Origin: an uncultured Centipeda sp.
GTDB taxonomy: Bacteria > Bacillota > Negativicutes > Selenomonadales > Selenomonadaceae
NCBI GenBank assembly: GCA_905372865.1
Contig: CAJPQT010000016.1
Coordinates: 1 to 64,000, forward strand
Direction of reading: 5' to 3'
DNA length: 64,000 bases
The translations under genes and the position numbers were made by a program. The notes below the pieces were generated by a model that saw only the letters and a list, made by a program, of their open reading frames with translations, made no database searches and was not told the origin of the DNA. How positions within the stretch are numbered: the stretch's first letter is position 1; each line of letters begins with the position of its first letter. Shown here piece after piece: positions 31,770-40,327 of this stretch.

Positions 31770-32095
31770 TCTACGTCAAATTTTACGGACAGGCATGCTC
31801 TACGCAAACACTTAGTTGCGCAAATGTTCGTGTGCTTGGGCGCTCAAATACCGCTGGACTTCTTAAACGCGCTACGCTTGAACGAAAGAAGTCCAACGGG
31901 GCGTACCGCACAAGCGGTCAACGGCATCCAATCACACTTCGTTAACACTTGTGTTCTTGGGTCGTTTTCCCATGCGACCTGTTCCCCAATCAGCTTCGTC
32001 CTGCGGACTTACTTCTTGGACAGATCAGTATTTTCCCGCTTGCTCCACTCGGGTTTGCTTAGGAGCATCGCTGACCTCATTTTCTCGTAACATTT
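31770..32095. other. Hairpin-rich non-coding tract, possible dispersed repeat or structured RNA
   Basis: About 325 bases between gdhA and uppP that look unlike either neighbour in composition. Four local inverted repeats lie close together: CGCAA/TTGCG (31803-31820), the near-palindrome TTGGGCGCTCAA (31836-31847), a perfect 10-bp stem TGGACTTCTT/AAGAAGTCCA (31855-31895) and ACCGC/GCGGT (31905-31918). A plus-strand frame stays open for most of the length (31764-32090), and a minus-strand frame is nearly open too. Neither has a ribosome binding site or a protein-like composition. It reads more like a repetitive element or RNA than a gene. No known RNA family was recognised. Confidence 0.35.
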
Positions 32096-32127
32096 ATCAT
32101 AGAAATCGTGCAGAAATGCGGGAACTA

Positions 32128-32136
32128 TGCTATAAT
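32128..32136 (+). promoter_or_regulatory. uppP extended -10 promoter
   Basis: TGCTATAAT is an extended -10, 46 bp upstream of the uppP GTG start. Confidence 0.55.
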
Positions 32137-32181
32137 AGGCGGGATTTTAGAGGTCCTTGTTAGAGGAGGAGTACATTTACC

Positions 32182-33027
32182 GTGGATATTTCATTGATGG
32201 AGATGCTGAAGGTTGTCGTTCTGGGCATTGTGGAAGGATTGACGGAGTGGCTGCCCGTATCGAGCACAGGACACATGATCCTCGTTGACGAATTCATCCG
32301 TCTCGATGTGTCGACGGCATTCATGGATATGTTCCTCGTTGTGATCCAGCTCGGTGCGATTCTCGCTGTTGTCGTGCTGAATGCCGAAAAGCTCAACCCG
32401 TTCTTAAAGAGCAAGTCGGAGGCGGAGCGCCGCGCAACGTTCGATCTCTGGGGCAAGGTTATCGTCGCCTGTCTGCCGGCCGCTGTGATCGGGCTTGCGT
32501 TCAATAAGTATATGGAAGAACATTTCATGAATGCCCCCGTCGTCGCCGCAATGTTAATCCTCTACGGGGTGCTCTTCATTGTGGTGGAACGCTGGAACAA
32601 GCATCGTACACCACGCGTAGACGATCTTTCTGCACTGGACTATCGTACAGCATTTATCATCGGTATGTTTCAGGTGCTCTCGCTCGTCCCGGGGACGAGC
32701 CGCTCGGGTGCAACAATTCTCGGCGGCATCATCTTCGGTGCGAGCCGCTATGTGGCAACGGAGTTCACGTTTTTCCTTGCGATTCCCGTTATGTTTGGCG
32801 CATCGTTCTTGAAGCTGGTAAAATTCGGATGGAATTACTCGGGAACCGAGCTTATGATCCTTGGCGTGGGCATGATGACAGCATTCGTCGTGTCGATCCT
32901 CTCGATTCGATTCCTCCTGCGCTACATCAAGCGCAACGATTTTACGGCGTTCGGCTGGTATCGCATCGTGCTCGGCATCGTTGTACTCGCCTATCTCTTC
33001 CTGGTCGGCGACCCGACGAAGGAGTAA
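32182..33027 (+). CDS. uppP: Undecaprenyl-diphosphatase (BacA type)
   Basis: A 281-residue polytopic membrane phosphatase. The two inverted family motifs are present: [20 protein letters not shown] near the N-terminus and [20 protein letters not shown] in the second half, giving the catalytic Glu/Ser/Arg set. About eight membrane segments are predicted. It recycles undecaprenyl pyrophosphate for peptidoglycan and other glycan synthesis. The GTG start at 32182 follows GAGGAGGAG. pth follows after 3 bases. Confidence 0.95.
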   Translation: MDISLMEMLKVVVLGIVEGLTEWLPVSSTGHMILVDEFIRLDVSTAFMDMFLVVIQLGAILAVVVLNAEKLNPFLKSKSEAERRATFDLWGKVIVACLPAAVIGLAFNKYMEEHFMNAPVVAAMLILYGVLFIVVERWNKHRTPRVDDLSALDYRTAFIIGMFQVLSLVPGTSRSGATILGGIIFGASRYVATEFTFFLAIPVMFGASFLKLVKFGWNYSGTELMILGVGMMTAFVVSILSIRFLLRYIKRNDFTAFGWYRIVLGIVVLAYLFLVGDPTKE

Positions 33028-33030
33028 GAC

Positions 33031-33663
33031 ATGAAGATCATTGCAGGGCTTGGCAACCCCGGTGCAGAGTATGCACAAACGAAGCACAACGTCGGATTTA
33101 TGCTCGTGGATGCACTCGCGGAGCGGTTGAATGCGCCCGCATGGAAGGAAGATTTTTTCTCCGCGCTCACAGAGGTACGAATGGGCGGGGAAAAGGTCTT
33201 TCTTGTCAAGCCGCTCACCTATATGAACAGCAGCGGTGAGGCGCTCGGTCCGATGCTTTCATACTATAAATTGGGCGCAGAGAATCTGACCGTTGTTCAC
33301 GATGATATGGATATCCCCGCAGGGACGGTGCGCATCCGCAGAAAGGGAGGCTCGGGCGGTCATAACGGCATCAAGTCGATCCTCGCTCATGTGGGCAGCG
33401 AGGACTTTGCACGTGTGCGCATCGGCATCGGACGTCCGCCCGCAGGATGGACGGTCATCAACCATGTACTTGCGCCGTTCGCGGCAGAGGATGTGCTGAA
33501 GATCCGTGCGGCAATTGACTATCTCCTGCCCGCCGTGGAGTGTATCGTGACGGATGGCGTAGATTTTGCGATGAACCGTTACAACCCGCATAAAAAGAAA
33601 GCAAAGAAGCAAGAGGAACGTCATGAAGCCCAAGAAGAAGGCGGCGCATCCGCGCGCACATAA
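33031..33663 (+). CDS. pth: Peptidyl-tRNA hydrolase
   Basis: A 210-residue Pth. The catalytic His is residue 19 in GNPGAEYAQTKHNVGFMLVD. The tRNA-binding and substrate loop is seen in LTYMNSSGEALGPML, VHDDMDIPAGTVRIRRKGGS and GHNGIKSILAHVGSEDFARV. It frees tRNA from peptides dropped by stalled ribosomes. The last 20 or so residues are a Lys/Glu-rich extension (KKKAKKQEERHEAQEEGG), the end of which overlaps the next gene by 41 bp in another frame. Confidence 0.95.
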   Translation: MKIIAGLGNPGAEYAQTKHNVGFMLVDALAERLNAPAWKEDFFSALTEVRMGGEKVFLVKPLTYMNSSGEALGPMLSYYKLGAENLTVVHDDMDIPAGTVRIRRKGGSGGHNGIKSILAHVGSEDFARVRIGIGRPPAGWTVINHVLAPFAAEDVLKIRAAIDYLLPAVECIVTDGVDFAMNRYNPHKKKAKKQEERHEAQEEGGASART

Positions 33664-34900
33664 GGACGAAATTACGGCGGTCTACGCCGACCGCCACGGC
33701 AATATCTGCGAGGCGGACGGCATACGCGGGCTTGGACGCATTGGCGCATCCAATGTTTCGCTTCGTCCTGCCGACCTCATACCGCTTCCCGAGAGCGCCG
33801 ATCTGATGTTTATGCCCGAGCACTCTGCCGTCGGACAGAATCGCGACGGCGACGAAGAGTATATTGCGGGGACGGCGGTCGCCGCAATCCTGCCGCAGGG
33901 TTATACGCGCACGCATCTGCCCGCCTTTCATCGTGCAGATATGGCTGCGCCGCTGCCGCTCTATGGGTATACGGCGGTTGTCGCCCATCATGGGCAGCTG
34001 TGTGTCGCTGCTGTCTACACGGACGAGAATGAAAAGTGGGATCCCGCCAATTACAACGGCAAGGAATTGAAGAAGCTCGTGCGCCGCACGATGAAGGAGC
34101 TGCCGAACAACCGCATTGTGGAGCAGGTAGGCGGCTGCTCGCTCAACTATCACTGCCTCACAGCACAGAATCTGTTTTATCGGCGTTGGGAGTGTGGTGT
34201 GCCGACATCACCTGTCTGCAATGCGAACTGTCTCGGCTGTATCTCGCTCCAGAGTTCAGAGTGCTGCCCATCACCGCAGGAGCGCATTACATTTTCCCCG
34301 ACGGCGGAGGAGATCGCAGAGGTCGGCATCTACCATCTCTCACTTGCCCCCGACGGCATCATCAGTTTTGGGCAGGGCTGTGAGGGGGAACCGTCGCTCG
34401 CAGCTGACCGTATCGCCGAAGGAATCCGAAAGATTCGTGCCGTGACCGCGTGTGGTCAGATCAATATGAACTCGAATGCAGGCTTTCCCGAGGGGATGAA
34501 AAAGATCGTGGATGCGGGACTGGACTCTCTGCGCATCTCCATCATCAGTGCACGCAATGAAAGCTATGACGCATATTACCGCGCAAGCTATTTGCTTGAC
34601 AATGTAAAGGAGTCACTGCGTTATGCGCTCGGTCACGGTGTCTATGTCTCGCTGAATTTACTCCACTTCCCGGGCTTTACCGACCGTCCTGAGGAATTGG
34701 CTGCATGGCAGGACTTTTTTCGTGCGCTGCCCGTCCAGATGATCCAGATGCGCAATCTGAACATCGACCCAACGCTCTTCCTGCAAGCGATGCCAAAGGC
34801 TCTGGGTGAACCTGTCGGAACAAAGATATTTATGGATGAACTGCACAGAGAGTTCCCGCAGCTTGTCATTGGAAGTTTCAGTCACTATGTAAATAATTGA
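33623..34900 (+). CDS. Radical SAM protein of unrecognised family
   Basis: A 425-residue protein. Residues 1-150 are an unusual N-terminal domain without an obvious match. The radical SAM core begins at about residue 190 with SPVCNANCLGCISLQSSECC, giving the CxxxCxxC cluster ligands, preceded by GGCSLNYHCLTAQNL. Further on, GIISFGQGCEGEPSLAADRI (the GGEP-like region), INMNSNAGFPEGMKKIVDAG and LDSLRISIISARNESYDAYY match the second to fourth strands of the barrel. The ATG lies inside the end of pth with GAGGAACG upstream. Substrate and product are unknown; the extra Cys residues (about five more in the core region) could hold a further cluster. It is apparently cotranscribed with uppP and pth. 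Confidence 0.75.
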   Translation: MKPKKKAAHPRAHKDEITAVYADRHGNICEADGIRGLGRIGASNVSLRPADLIPLPESADLMFMPEHSAVGQNRDGDEEYIAGTAVAAILPQGYTRTHLPAFHRADMAAPLPLYGYTAVVAHHGQLCVAAVYTDENEKWDPANYNGKELKKLVRRTMKELPNNRIVEQVGGCSLNYHCLTAQNLFYRRWECGVPTSPVCNANCLGCISLQSSECCPSPQERITFSPTAEEIAEVGIYHLSLAPDGIISFGQGCEGEPSLAADRIAEGIRKIRAVTACGQINMNSNAGFPEGMKKIVDAGLDSLRISIISARNESYDAYYRASYLLDNVKESLRYALGHGVYVSLNLLHFPGFTDRPEELAAWQDFFRALPVQMIQMRNLNIDPTLFLQAMPKALGEPVGTKIFMDELHREFPQLVIGSFSHYVNN

Positions 34901-34925
34901 CTTTTCGTGCAGTATCGGATAGAAT
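34897..34925 (+). promoter_or_regulatory. glmS promoter
   Basis: TTGACT (34897) and TAGAAT (34920) are 17 bp apart, overlapping the stop of the radical SAM gene. A 10-bp stem (TCCCTGTGTA/TACACAGGGA, 34927-34954) follows directly and may end the upstream operon. Confidence 0.6.
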
Positions 34926-34983
34926 GTCCCTGTGTATCGTGTGGTACACAGGGATTTCATATTATGGAAAAGAGTTTTTCTTA

Positions 34984-35133
34984 GCGCTGGCTCTGGGTTA
35001 TCCTTGCCCAGAGGACGAGGAGAAGGTTGTCGAGCCGTCAGCGGATGCCTTCCGGCACGCTCTGTCGAGAGTCTGTGGTCAAAGCGCAGGGGCGACCCTG
35101 CGGACAAAGCTGCAGATGGAGCGAAATCCCTGA
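34984..35133 (+). ncRNA. glmS ribozyme riboswitch
   Basis: The leader carries the conserved glmS catalytic RNA. The cleavage site is A-GCGC at 34983/34984. The P2 arm GGCTCTGGG/CCCAGAG is followed by the core GACGAGGAGAAGGTTGTCGA and TCAGCGGATGCCTTCCGGCA, which match the family consensus (ACGAGGAGA, GGCGGAUGCCUYCCGG) closely. Further pairings (GCAGGGGCGACCCTGC) lie downstream. Glucosamine-6-phosphate acts as cofactor for self-cleavage 5' of the core, which destabilises the glmS mRNA. It is placed about 35 nt before the glmS start. The 3' limit is approximate. Confidence 0.93.
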
Positions 35134-35167
35134 GCGATGGATTGATTATCGGTCAGGAGGTATTTTT

Positions 35168-36997
35168 ATGTGTGGAATTGTCGGTTATGTCGGAGATCGC
35201 CAGGCAGCGGAGTTCCTGCTGGATGGTCTCTCGAAACTCGAGTATCGCGGCTATGATTCGGCGGGCATTGCTGTCTACGACGGGGAGCATATTCGCGTCG
35301 AGAAGAGCGTCGGCCGCCTCGCTGCGCTGCGCGAAAAAATCAAGGGAGATATGCCTGTCGGCTGTCTCGGCATTGGCCATACGCGCTGGGCAACGCACGG
35401 CCGTCCGTCAGATGTCAACTCGCATCCGCATACGGACTGTCACGGCGACTTTGCCGTTGTGCACAACGGTATCATTGAGAACTATCTCTCCCTAAAGGAG
35501 GAGCTCATTGCAAAGGGGCACGTCTTCAAATCCGAGACGGATACGGAGGTTGTCGTGCACCTCTTGGAGGAGGTCTACAGCGGGGACTTCATCGCTGCAG
35601 TGCGCGCGGTTCTGGAGCGGATTGAGGGCTCTTATGCACTTGCCTTTATGAGCCGCAAGCATCCGGATCTACTCATCTGCACGAAGCAGGACAATCCGCT
35701 TATCATTGGACTTGGTGAGGGGGAGAACTTTATCGCCTCCGATATTCCTGCCATCATTTCCAAGACACGTCGTACATATATCCTCGGTGACGGAGAAGTG
35801 GCAGTGGTCCGCAAGGATGCGGTCGAGGTGACGAATCATCTCGGGGCGCCTGTTCCGAAGAAGGTGTTTGAGGTCACATGGAATGCCGAGGCAGCGGAAA
35901 AGGGCGGCTATGAGCACTTCATGCTCAAAGAGATCCACGAACAGCCGAAGGCGGTGCGCGACACGATGAGTCAGCGCATTGCGCCAGATAAAACATCCGT
36001 ATCTTTTGAAGAGCTTGCATGGGATACGGCGTATCTAAACGCATTCAACAAGATCTACATCGTCGCGTGCGGTACGGCATACCATGCGGGGCTGGTCGGC
36101 AAATACTACATCGAGAAGCTGGCACGCGTCCTTGTCGAGGTTGACGTTGCATCCGAGTTCCGCTATCGCGACCCGATTGTCGATGAGCACACACTCCTAA
36201 TTGTGGTTTCGCAGTCGGGGGAGACGAGCGATACGCTCGCCGCGCTCAAGGAGTCGAAGCGGCGCGGGGCAAAGACGCTTGCCATCACAAACGTGGTCGG
36301 CTCCTCCATTGCGCGTGAGGCAGACCAAGTCGTCTATACATGGGCAGGTCCAGAGATCGCCGTTGCATCGACGAAAGCGTATACGACGCAGCTTGTCCTC
36401 TTCTTTATGCTCGCGCTCTACATGGCGGAGATCAAGGGGACCATTGCAGCGGAGCGTACGGCGCAGTTGGTCACGCAGCTGCATGAGATTCCGGCACAGA
36501 TCTCGGAGATCCTGTCCGATGTCGACCCAATCAAGACCTTTGCAAAACAGTACGGCTTCAACGAGGATGTGTTCTACATCGGGCGTGGCCTAGATTACGC
36601 CGTATCCCTTGAGGGCGCACTGAAGCTGAAGGAGATCTCCTACATCCATGCGGAGGCGTATGCGGCGGGTGAACTGAAGCACGGTACACTCGCACTGATC
36701 GTGGAGGGCGTGCCCGTGATCGCACTTGCGACACAGCGCAACGTCTACGAAAAGACGCTTTCAAACATCAAGGAGGTCAAGGCGCGTGACGCGGTCGTTA
36801 TCGGGATCGCGGCAGAGGGCGACACGGAGCTTGAGAAGTACGTCGATCACGTCATGCACGTACCCGCGTCGGATGAGTTCATCATGCCGATTCTCTCCGT
36901 CATTCCGCTGCAGCTGCTCGCCTACTACGCCGCAATCACACGCGGCTGCGATGTGGATAAGCCGCGCAACCTGGCGAAGTCGGTCACCGTCGAATAA
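35168..36997 (+). CDS. glmS: Glutamine-fructose-6-phosphate aminotransferase
   Basis: A 609-residue enzyme of the normal length. The N-terminal glutaminase domain starts MCGIVGYVGDRQAAEFLLDG with the nucleophilic Cys2, and includes LEYRGYDSAGIAVYDG and GIGHTRWATHGRPSDVNSHP. Two SIS isomerase domains follow (IYIVACGTAYHAGLVGKYYI, VVSQSGETSDTLAALKESKR, FYIGRGLDYAVSLEGALKLK), and the C-terminus ends CDVDKPRNLAKSVTVE. It makes glucosamine-6-phosphate for cell-wall synthesis and is feedback-controlled by the ribozyme in its leader. The ATG at 35168 follows AGGAGG. Confidence 0.98.
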   Translation: MCGIVGYVGDRQAAEFLLDGLSKLEYRGYDSAGIAVYDGEHIRVEKSVGRLAALREKIKGDMPVGCLGIGHTRWATHGRPSDVNSHPHTDCHGDFAVVHNGIIENYLSLKEELIAKGHVFKSETDTEVVVHLLEEVYSGDFIAAVRAVLERIEGSYALAFMSRKHPDLLICTKQDNPLIIGLGEGENFIASDIPAIISKTRRTYILGDGEVAVVRKDAVEVTNHLGAPVPKKVFEVTWNAEAAEKGGYEHFMLKEIHEQPKAVRDTMSQRIAPDKTSVSFEELAWDTAYLNAFNKIYIVACGTAYHAGLVGKYYIEKLARVLVEVDVASEFRYRDPIVDEHTLLIVVSQSGETSDTLAALKESKRRGAKTLAITNVVGSSIAREADQVVYTWAGPEIAVASTKAYTTQLVLFFMLALYMAEIKGTIAAERTAQLVTQLHEIPAQISEILSDVDPIKTFAKQYGFNEDVFYIGRGLDYAVSLEGALKLKEISYIHAEAYAAGELKHGTLALIVEGVPVIALATQRNVYEKTLSNIKEVKARDAVVIGIAAEGDTELEKYVDHVMHVPASDEFIMPILSVIPLQLLAYYAAITRGCDVDKPRNLAKSVTVE

Positions 36998-37010
36998 ATC
37001 AGATTATATT

Positions 37011-37047
37011 GAGAGCAGAGCTTCCATACGAGGCTCTGCTCTTTTTC
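37011..37047 (+). terminator. glmS terminator
   Basis: A 10-bp stem AGAGCAGAGC/GCTCTGCTCT has an 11-base loop and is followed by T5. Confidence 0.85.
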
Positions 37048-37058
37048 TGTGAAAAGAC

Positions 37059-37087
37059 GTGACAAAGACTGCATACTCTGTTATAAC
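37059..37087 (+). promoter_or_regulatory. Promoter of the ThrE-like gene
   Basis: GTGACA (37059) and TATAAC (37082) are 17 bp apart. The -10 ends 10 bp before the proposed ATG at 37098, giving a very short or leaderless mRNA; no Shine-Dalgarno site is visible. Confidence 0.55.
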
Positions 37088-37097
37088 TATGTTCATT

Positions 37098-38354
37098 ATG
37101 GTAAACGAAACAGCACGAATCAACATCAACAACATTCTCGAACGCGCGATTGACATTGGGCAGCGCATGCTCGTGACGGGCGCAGAGGTCAGCCGCGTGG
37201 AGCGGACGATCAATTTCATCTGCCGCGCCTACGGCGTACGCCATGTGGATGTGATGGTCATCACGACCAGCATTATTGTGACACTGCGTGGTGCTGATAT
37301 CGGCGTGCTCACACAGATGCGGCGTGTACCGGGGCAGAACTTCGACTTTCAGCGGCTCAAGGCCCTCAACCAGCTCTCCCGTGAGATTTGCGCCCATCCC
37401 ATGACTTCCGATGAGATCAAGGAGCGCATACGAGAGATCGACACGATGGAGACGATCTCGCTCAAGGCATCTCTTTTTTACTGGGCTCTGATCGCCGCGA
37501 GTTTCTCCGCGTTCTTCGGCGGCCGGTTTGAGGACGCAGTATGTGCAGGCATTGTGGGCGTGTTCCTGCGGCTGCTGCAGTATCTTCTCGGGAAAACAAA
37601 GCTGAATCCGTATTTTGCACTTGTCCTGCTCAGCTTCGTCGGAGGGATTCTTGCAAATTCATTCATGTGGTTCGGTATGGACATCCATCCCGCCGCCATC
37701 AATATGGGCAATATCATGCCTGTCATTCCGGGTCTCGCGCTCATGAATTCCATCCGCGATATGTTCAATCAGGAGACGATTTCGGGGTTGCTCAAAAGCG
37801 CTGAGGCGTTTATCCTGAGCCTCCTCATCGCGACGGGGTTTGCATTCAGTGCCACAGGGACGCTCATCGCCTTTGAGACGGCGGCATGGGTCTATCTGCT
37901 GACCTCATTTGTGGGCGGGTTCTGCTTCCATCTGCTCTGGCATGGACACAGGAAGGACGCTGTTATGGGAGCGGTGGTCTGCATGGTGGCTTGGGGCTTT
38001 ACGATGCTCTTTGTGGCGATGGATTGGAATGAGTTCGCGGGCTATTTTGCGGGAGCTGTCTTCGCGACGATTGCGGCGGAGGTTTTGGCACGTCTTTATA
38101 AGTGTCCCGCGACCATTTTTCTCATCATTGGTGTGATCGCAATGGTTCCGGGCGGCTCGCTCTACCGCACGATGTTCTACGCCGTCACTGCGGACTGGGG
38201 AAAGTTCGGCACGCAGGGGATCAAGACGTTCCTCTATGCCGTATCCATCGCAGCGGGGATCGTCATCGCAACGGCAATCTGGGAGACGGTGCAGACGTGG
38301 CTGATGCGCCGCAAGAAAAAGGGGGACCGTCCTCAGCAGAACCTTGCTGTATGA
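37098..38354 (+). CDS. Threonine/serine exporter ThrE family
   Basis: A protein of about 418 residues fusing the two halves of the ThrE family. Residues 15-250 correspond to DUF1212 (RAIDIGQRMLVTGAEVSRVE, VDVMVITTSIIVTL, then membrane segments including FALVLLSFVGGILANSFMWF). Residues 270-400 correspond to DUF3815 (FHLLWHGHRKDAVMGAVVCM, CPATIFLIIGVIAMVPGGSL). Around ten membrane helices are expected. The family exports threonine and serine in Corynebacterium; substrate here is inferred. Start codons at 37089 and 37098 are possible; one further upstream would lie in the promoter. The next gene begins 20 bases downstream. Confidence 0.8.
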   Translation: MVNETARININNILERAIDIGQRMLVTGAEVSRVERTINFICRAYGVRHVDVMVITTSIIVTLRGADIGVLTQMRRVPGQNFDFQRLKALNQLSREICAHPMTSDEIKERIREIDTMETISLKASLFYWALIAASFSAFFGGRFEDAVCAGIVGVFLRLLQYLLGKTKLNPYFALVLLSFVGGILANSFMWFGMDIHPAAINMGNIMPVIPGLALMNSIRDMFNQETISGLLKSAEAFILSLLIATGFAFSATGTLIAFETAAWVYLLTSFVGGFCFHLLWHGHRKDAVMGAVVCMVAWGFTMLFVAMDWNEFAGYFAGAVFATIAAEVLARLYKCPATIFLIIGVIAMVPGGSLYRTMFYAVTADWGKFGTQGIKTFLYAVSIAAGIVIATAIWETVQTWLMRRKKKGDRPQQNLAV

Positions 38355-38373
38355 TGCATGAGGGAGTTGCGAA

Positions 38374-39573
38374 ATGATGACGGAAAAGAAACCGAGCACG
38401 AGTCTTCGTCTGATTATATTCCTTGGTATGCTGACGGCAATTGCACCGCTCTCGACGGATATGTATTTGCCGGCGCTGCCCGAGGTGCAGATGGACTTCG
38501 GTGTGTCGACCTCACTTGTACAGCTGACGCTCACGATGACGACACTCGGCATGGCACTCGGCATGGCGCTCGTTGGGCCGCTCAGCGATCTCCTTGGACG
38601 ACGTCGTCCGCTCTTGGTCGGGATGTTGGCCTTTGTCGGGGCAACAATTGGATGCGTCTTTGCAGAGAATATCTACCTCTTTCTCCTGTGCCGTTTCTTG
38701 GCAGGGTTTGCCGGGGCGAGCGGCGTTGTCATCGCCCGCGCGGTGGCGCGTGATGTGTGTGAGGGGCCGGAGCTGACACGCTTCGTTGCTGTGCTGATGA
38801 TGGTGAACGGCCTTGCGCCGATCATTGCACCGATCATTGGCGGTCAGATTCTCTTCTTTGCCGAATGGCGTGTGACCTTCGTCCTGTTGACGCTCATCGG
38901 CATTGCTCTCGCGGGGGCGACGTTCGTCTATCGGGAGACGCTGCCGCGGGAGGCGCGCAGCAGAAATATGATGGATACTTTGCGGAAGTTTCCGACCCTG
39001 CTGCGCGATCGTTATTTCCTAGGGCACTGTCTGCTGCAGTGTTTTACCTTTGGTGCATTTTTTTCTTATCTCTCCGGTTCTTCGTTTGTCTTTCAAAACA
39101 TCTATGGTGTTTCGGCGCAGGGCTACAGCATCATCTTCGCTGTCATCGGGGCAGGACTGCTGTTTGCAGGCGTTCTGCCCGCACGCCTCGCGGGGCGCGT
39201 TCCGGATATTATGATGCTGAAATACGCTGTACTGGTTCCGCTCTTCGGGAGTATTCTGCTCCTGGCGGGCTTTGTCTTTGCCGTGCCGCTTGCGGTGATT
39301 GTCATTCTGCTGTTTCTCACGATTGTCCCGCTCTCGGTGATGGGGACGGCGAGTTTTTCGCTTGCGCTTTCGCGGCAGGGAAAAAACGCCGGCAGTGCGT
39401 CCGCGCTGATCGGCTGTTTTTCCATGCTGCTCGGCGCGTGCATGATGCCTGTGGTCGGGATTGCGGGCGATCATACGGCAATCCCGATGGGTATCGTTAT
39501 GCTTTGCGGTTACGGGCTCGGTGCACTTGTCTTCTATGGAATGATTGCATCGGATCATCCTGTGATGCGCTGA
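38374..39573 (+). CDS. Bcr/CflA-family MFS exporter
   Basis: A 399-residue major facilitator with twelve predicted membrane segments. The first helix region IAPLSTDMYLPALPEVQMDF is the Bcr/CflA hallmark. The loop 2-3 motif appears as GPLSDLLGRRRPLLVGMLAF, and motif C-like sequences follow (RAVARDVCEGPELTRFVAVL, NGLAPIIAPIIGGQIL). Members are proton-driven exporters of drugs such as bicyclomycin or chloramphenicol, or of sulfonamides and cysteine. The ATG lies behind GGGAG. Cotranscription with the ThrE-like gene is likely, so both may be metabolite exporters. Confidence 0.88.
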   Translation: MMTEKKPSTSLRLIIFLGMLTAIAPLSTDMYLPALPEVQMDFGVSTSLVQLTLTMTTLGMALGMALVGPLSDLLGRRRPLLVGMLAFVGATIGCVFAENIYLFLLCRFLAGFAGASGVVIARAVARDVCEGPELTRFVAVLMMVNGLAPIIAPIIGGQILFFAEWRVTFVLLTLIGIALAGATFVYRETLPREARSRNMMDTLRKFPTLLRDRYFLGHCLLQCFTFGAFFSYLSGSSFVFQNIYGVSAQGYSIIFAVIGAGLLFAGVLPARLAGRVPDIMMLKYAVLVPLFGSILLLAGFVFAVPLAVIVILLFLTIVPLSVMGTASFSLALSRQGKNAGSASALIGCFSMLLGACMMPVVGIAGDHTAIPMGIVMLCGYGLGALVFYGMIASDHPVMR

Positions 39574-39646
39574 TTTTCAGCTATCTTTCACCTCGTTTTT
39601 GTATACTTTGCTGAGAAAAATCGGATACCATCGGCAGGAGATGATT

Positions 39647-40327
39647 ATGATGCGCGTCCTTTTGGCGGAGGATGATCTGCGGCTCGGAAAGCTCATCCAA
39701 TATATGCTCGAACAGAATGACATTACGGTCGAGTGGGTGACGGACGGCAGTGACATCTATGCGTATGCCACATATACAGAATACGACATTCTGATTCTGG
39801 ACTGGATGATGCCGGGGGAGACGGGGGTCGAGGCGTGCGCACGTCTGCGCCGCAATGGCTATGATCGTGCGATCCTCATGCTAACCGCGCGGGACTCAGT
39901 GGAGGATCGTGTCACGGGGCTGGATGCAGGTGCGGATGACTATCTCGTTAAGCCCTTTGAGTTCTCCGAGCTCCTTGCGCGTCTGCGTGCGCTCGGTCGG
40001 CGTGCAACGCAGCGCATCCAGCACGAGGTGGATGAGATCGGCGGGTTCAAGCTGAACCGCACGGCGAATATTCTCGAGAAGAACGGCAAGATGATTCAGC
40101 TCTCGCCGCGTGAGTTCCAACTCTTTGATCTGCTTGCACAGAATATCGGCATTGTGGTGCCGCGTGACATCATCCTCGACCGTATATGGGGGCTCGAGTC
40201 AGATGTCAGCTCCAACAATATCGACTCCTATATGAAGATGCTGCGCAAGAAGCTCGATGCGGCAGGGGAGGGTGATGCCATCAAGACGATCCGCGGTGTC
40301 GGCTACAAGTTGGAGACACCGTGTTGA
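39647..40327 (+). CDS. OmpR-family response regulator
   Basis: A 226-residue regulator. The receiver domain has the acidic pair in RVLLAEDDLRLG, the phosphorylatable Asp in LILDWMMPGETG (about residue 52), Thr in LMLTARDSVEDR and Lys in DDYLVKPFEFSE. The C-terminal winged helix ends with ISSNNIDSYMK-type sequence (SNNIDSYMKMLRKKLD, TIRGVGYKLE). AGGAG precedes the double ATG at 39647/39650. Its stop overlaps the kinase gene's start, so the two form a two-component system. The target is unknown. Confidence 0.92.
   Translation: MMRVLLAEDDLRLGKLIQYMLEQNDITVEWVTDGSDIYAYATYTEYDILILDWMMPGETGVEACARLRRNGYDRAILMLTARDSVEDRVTGLDAGADDYLVKPFEFSELLARLRALGRRATQRIQHEVDEIGGFKLNRTANILEKNGKMIQLSPREFQLFDLLAQNIGIVVPRDIILDRIWGLESDVSSNNIDSYMKMLRKKLDAAGEGDAIKTIRGVGYKLETPC

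Noticed and set aside
31764..32090. A 108-codon plus-strand frame between gdhA and uppP
   Set aside because: No ribosome binding site, unusual Ser/Leu/Arg-rich composition, and the DNA is dominated by inverted repeats; treated as a non-coding tract.
37059..37097. An earlier GTG start for the ThrE-like gene
   Set aside because: That start lies within the -35 of a good promoter, so it would not be transcribed from it.
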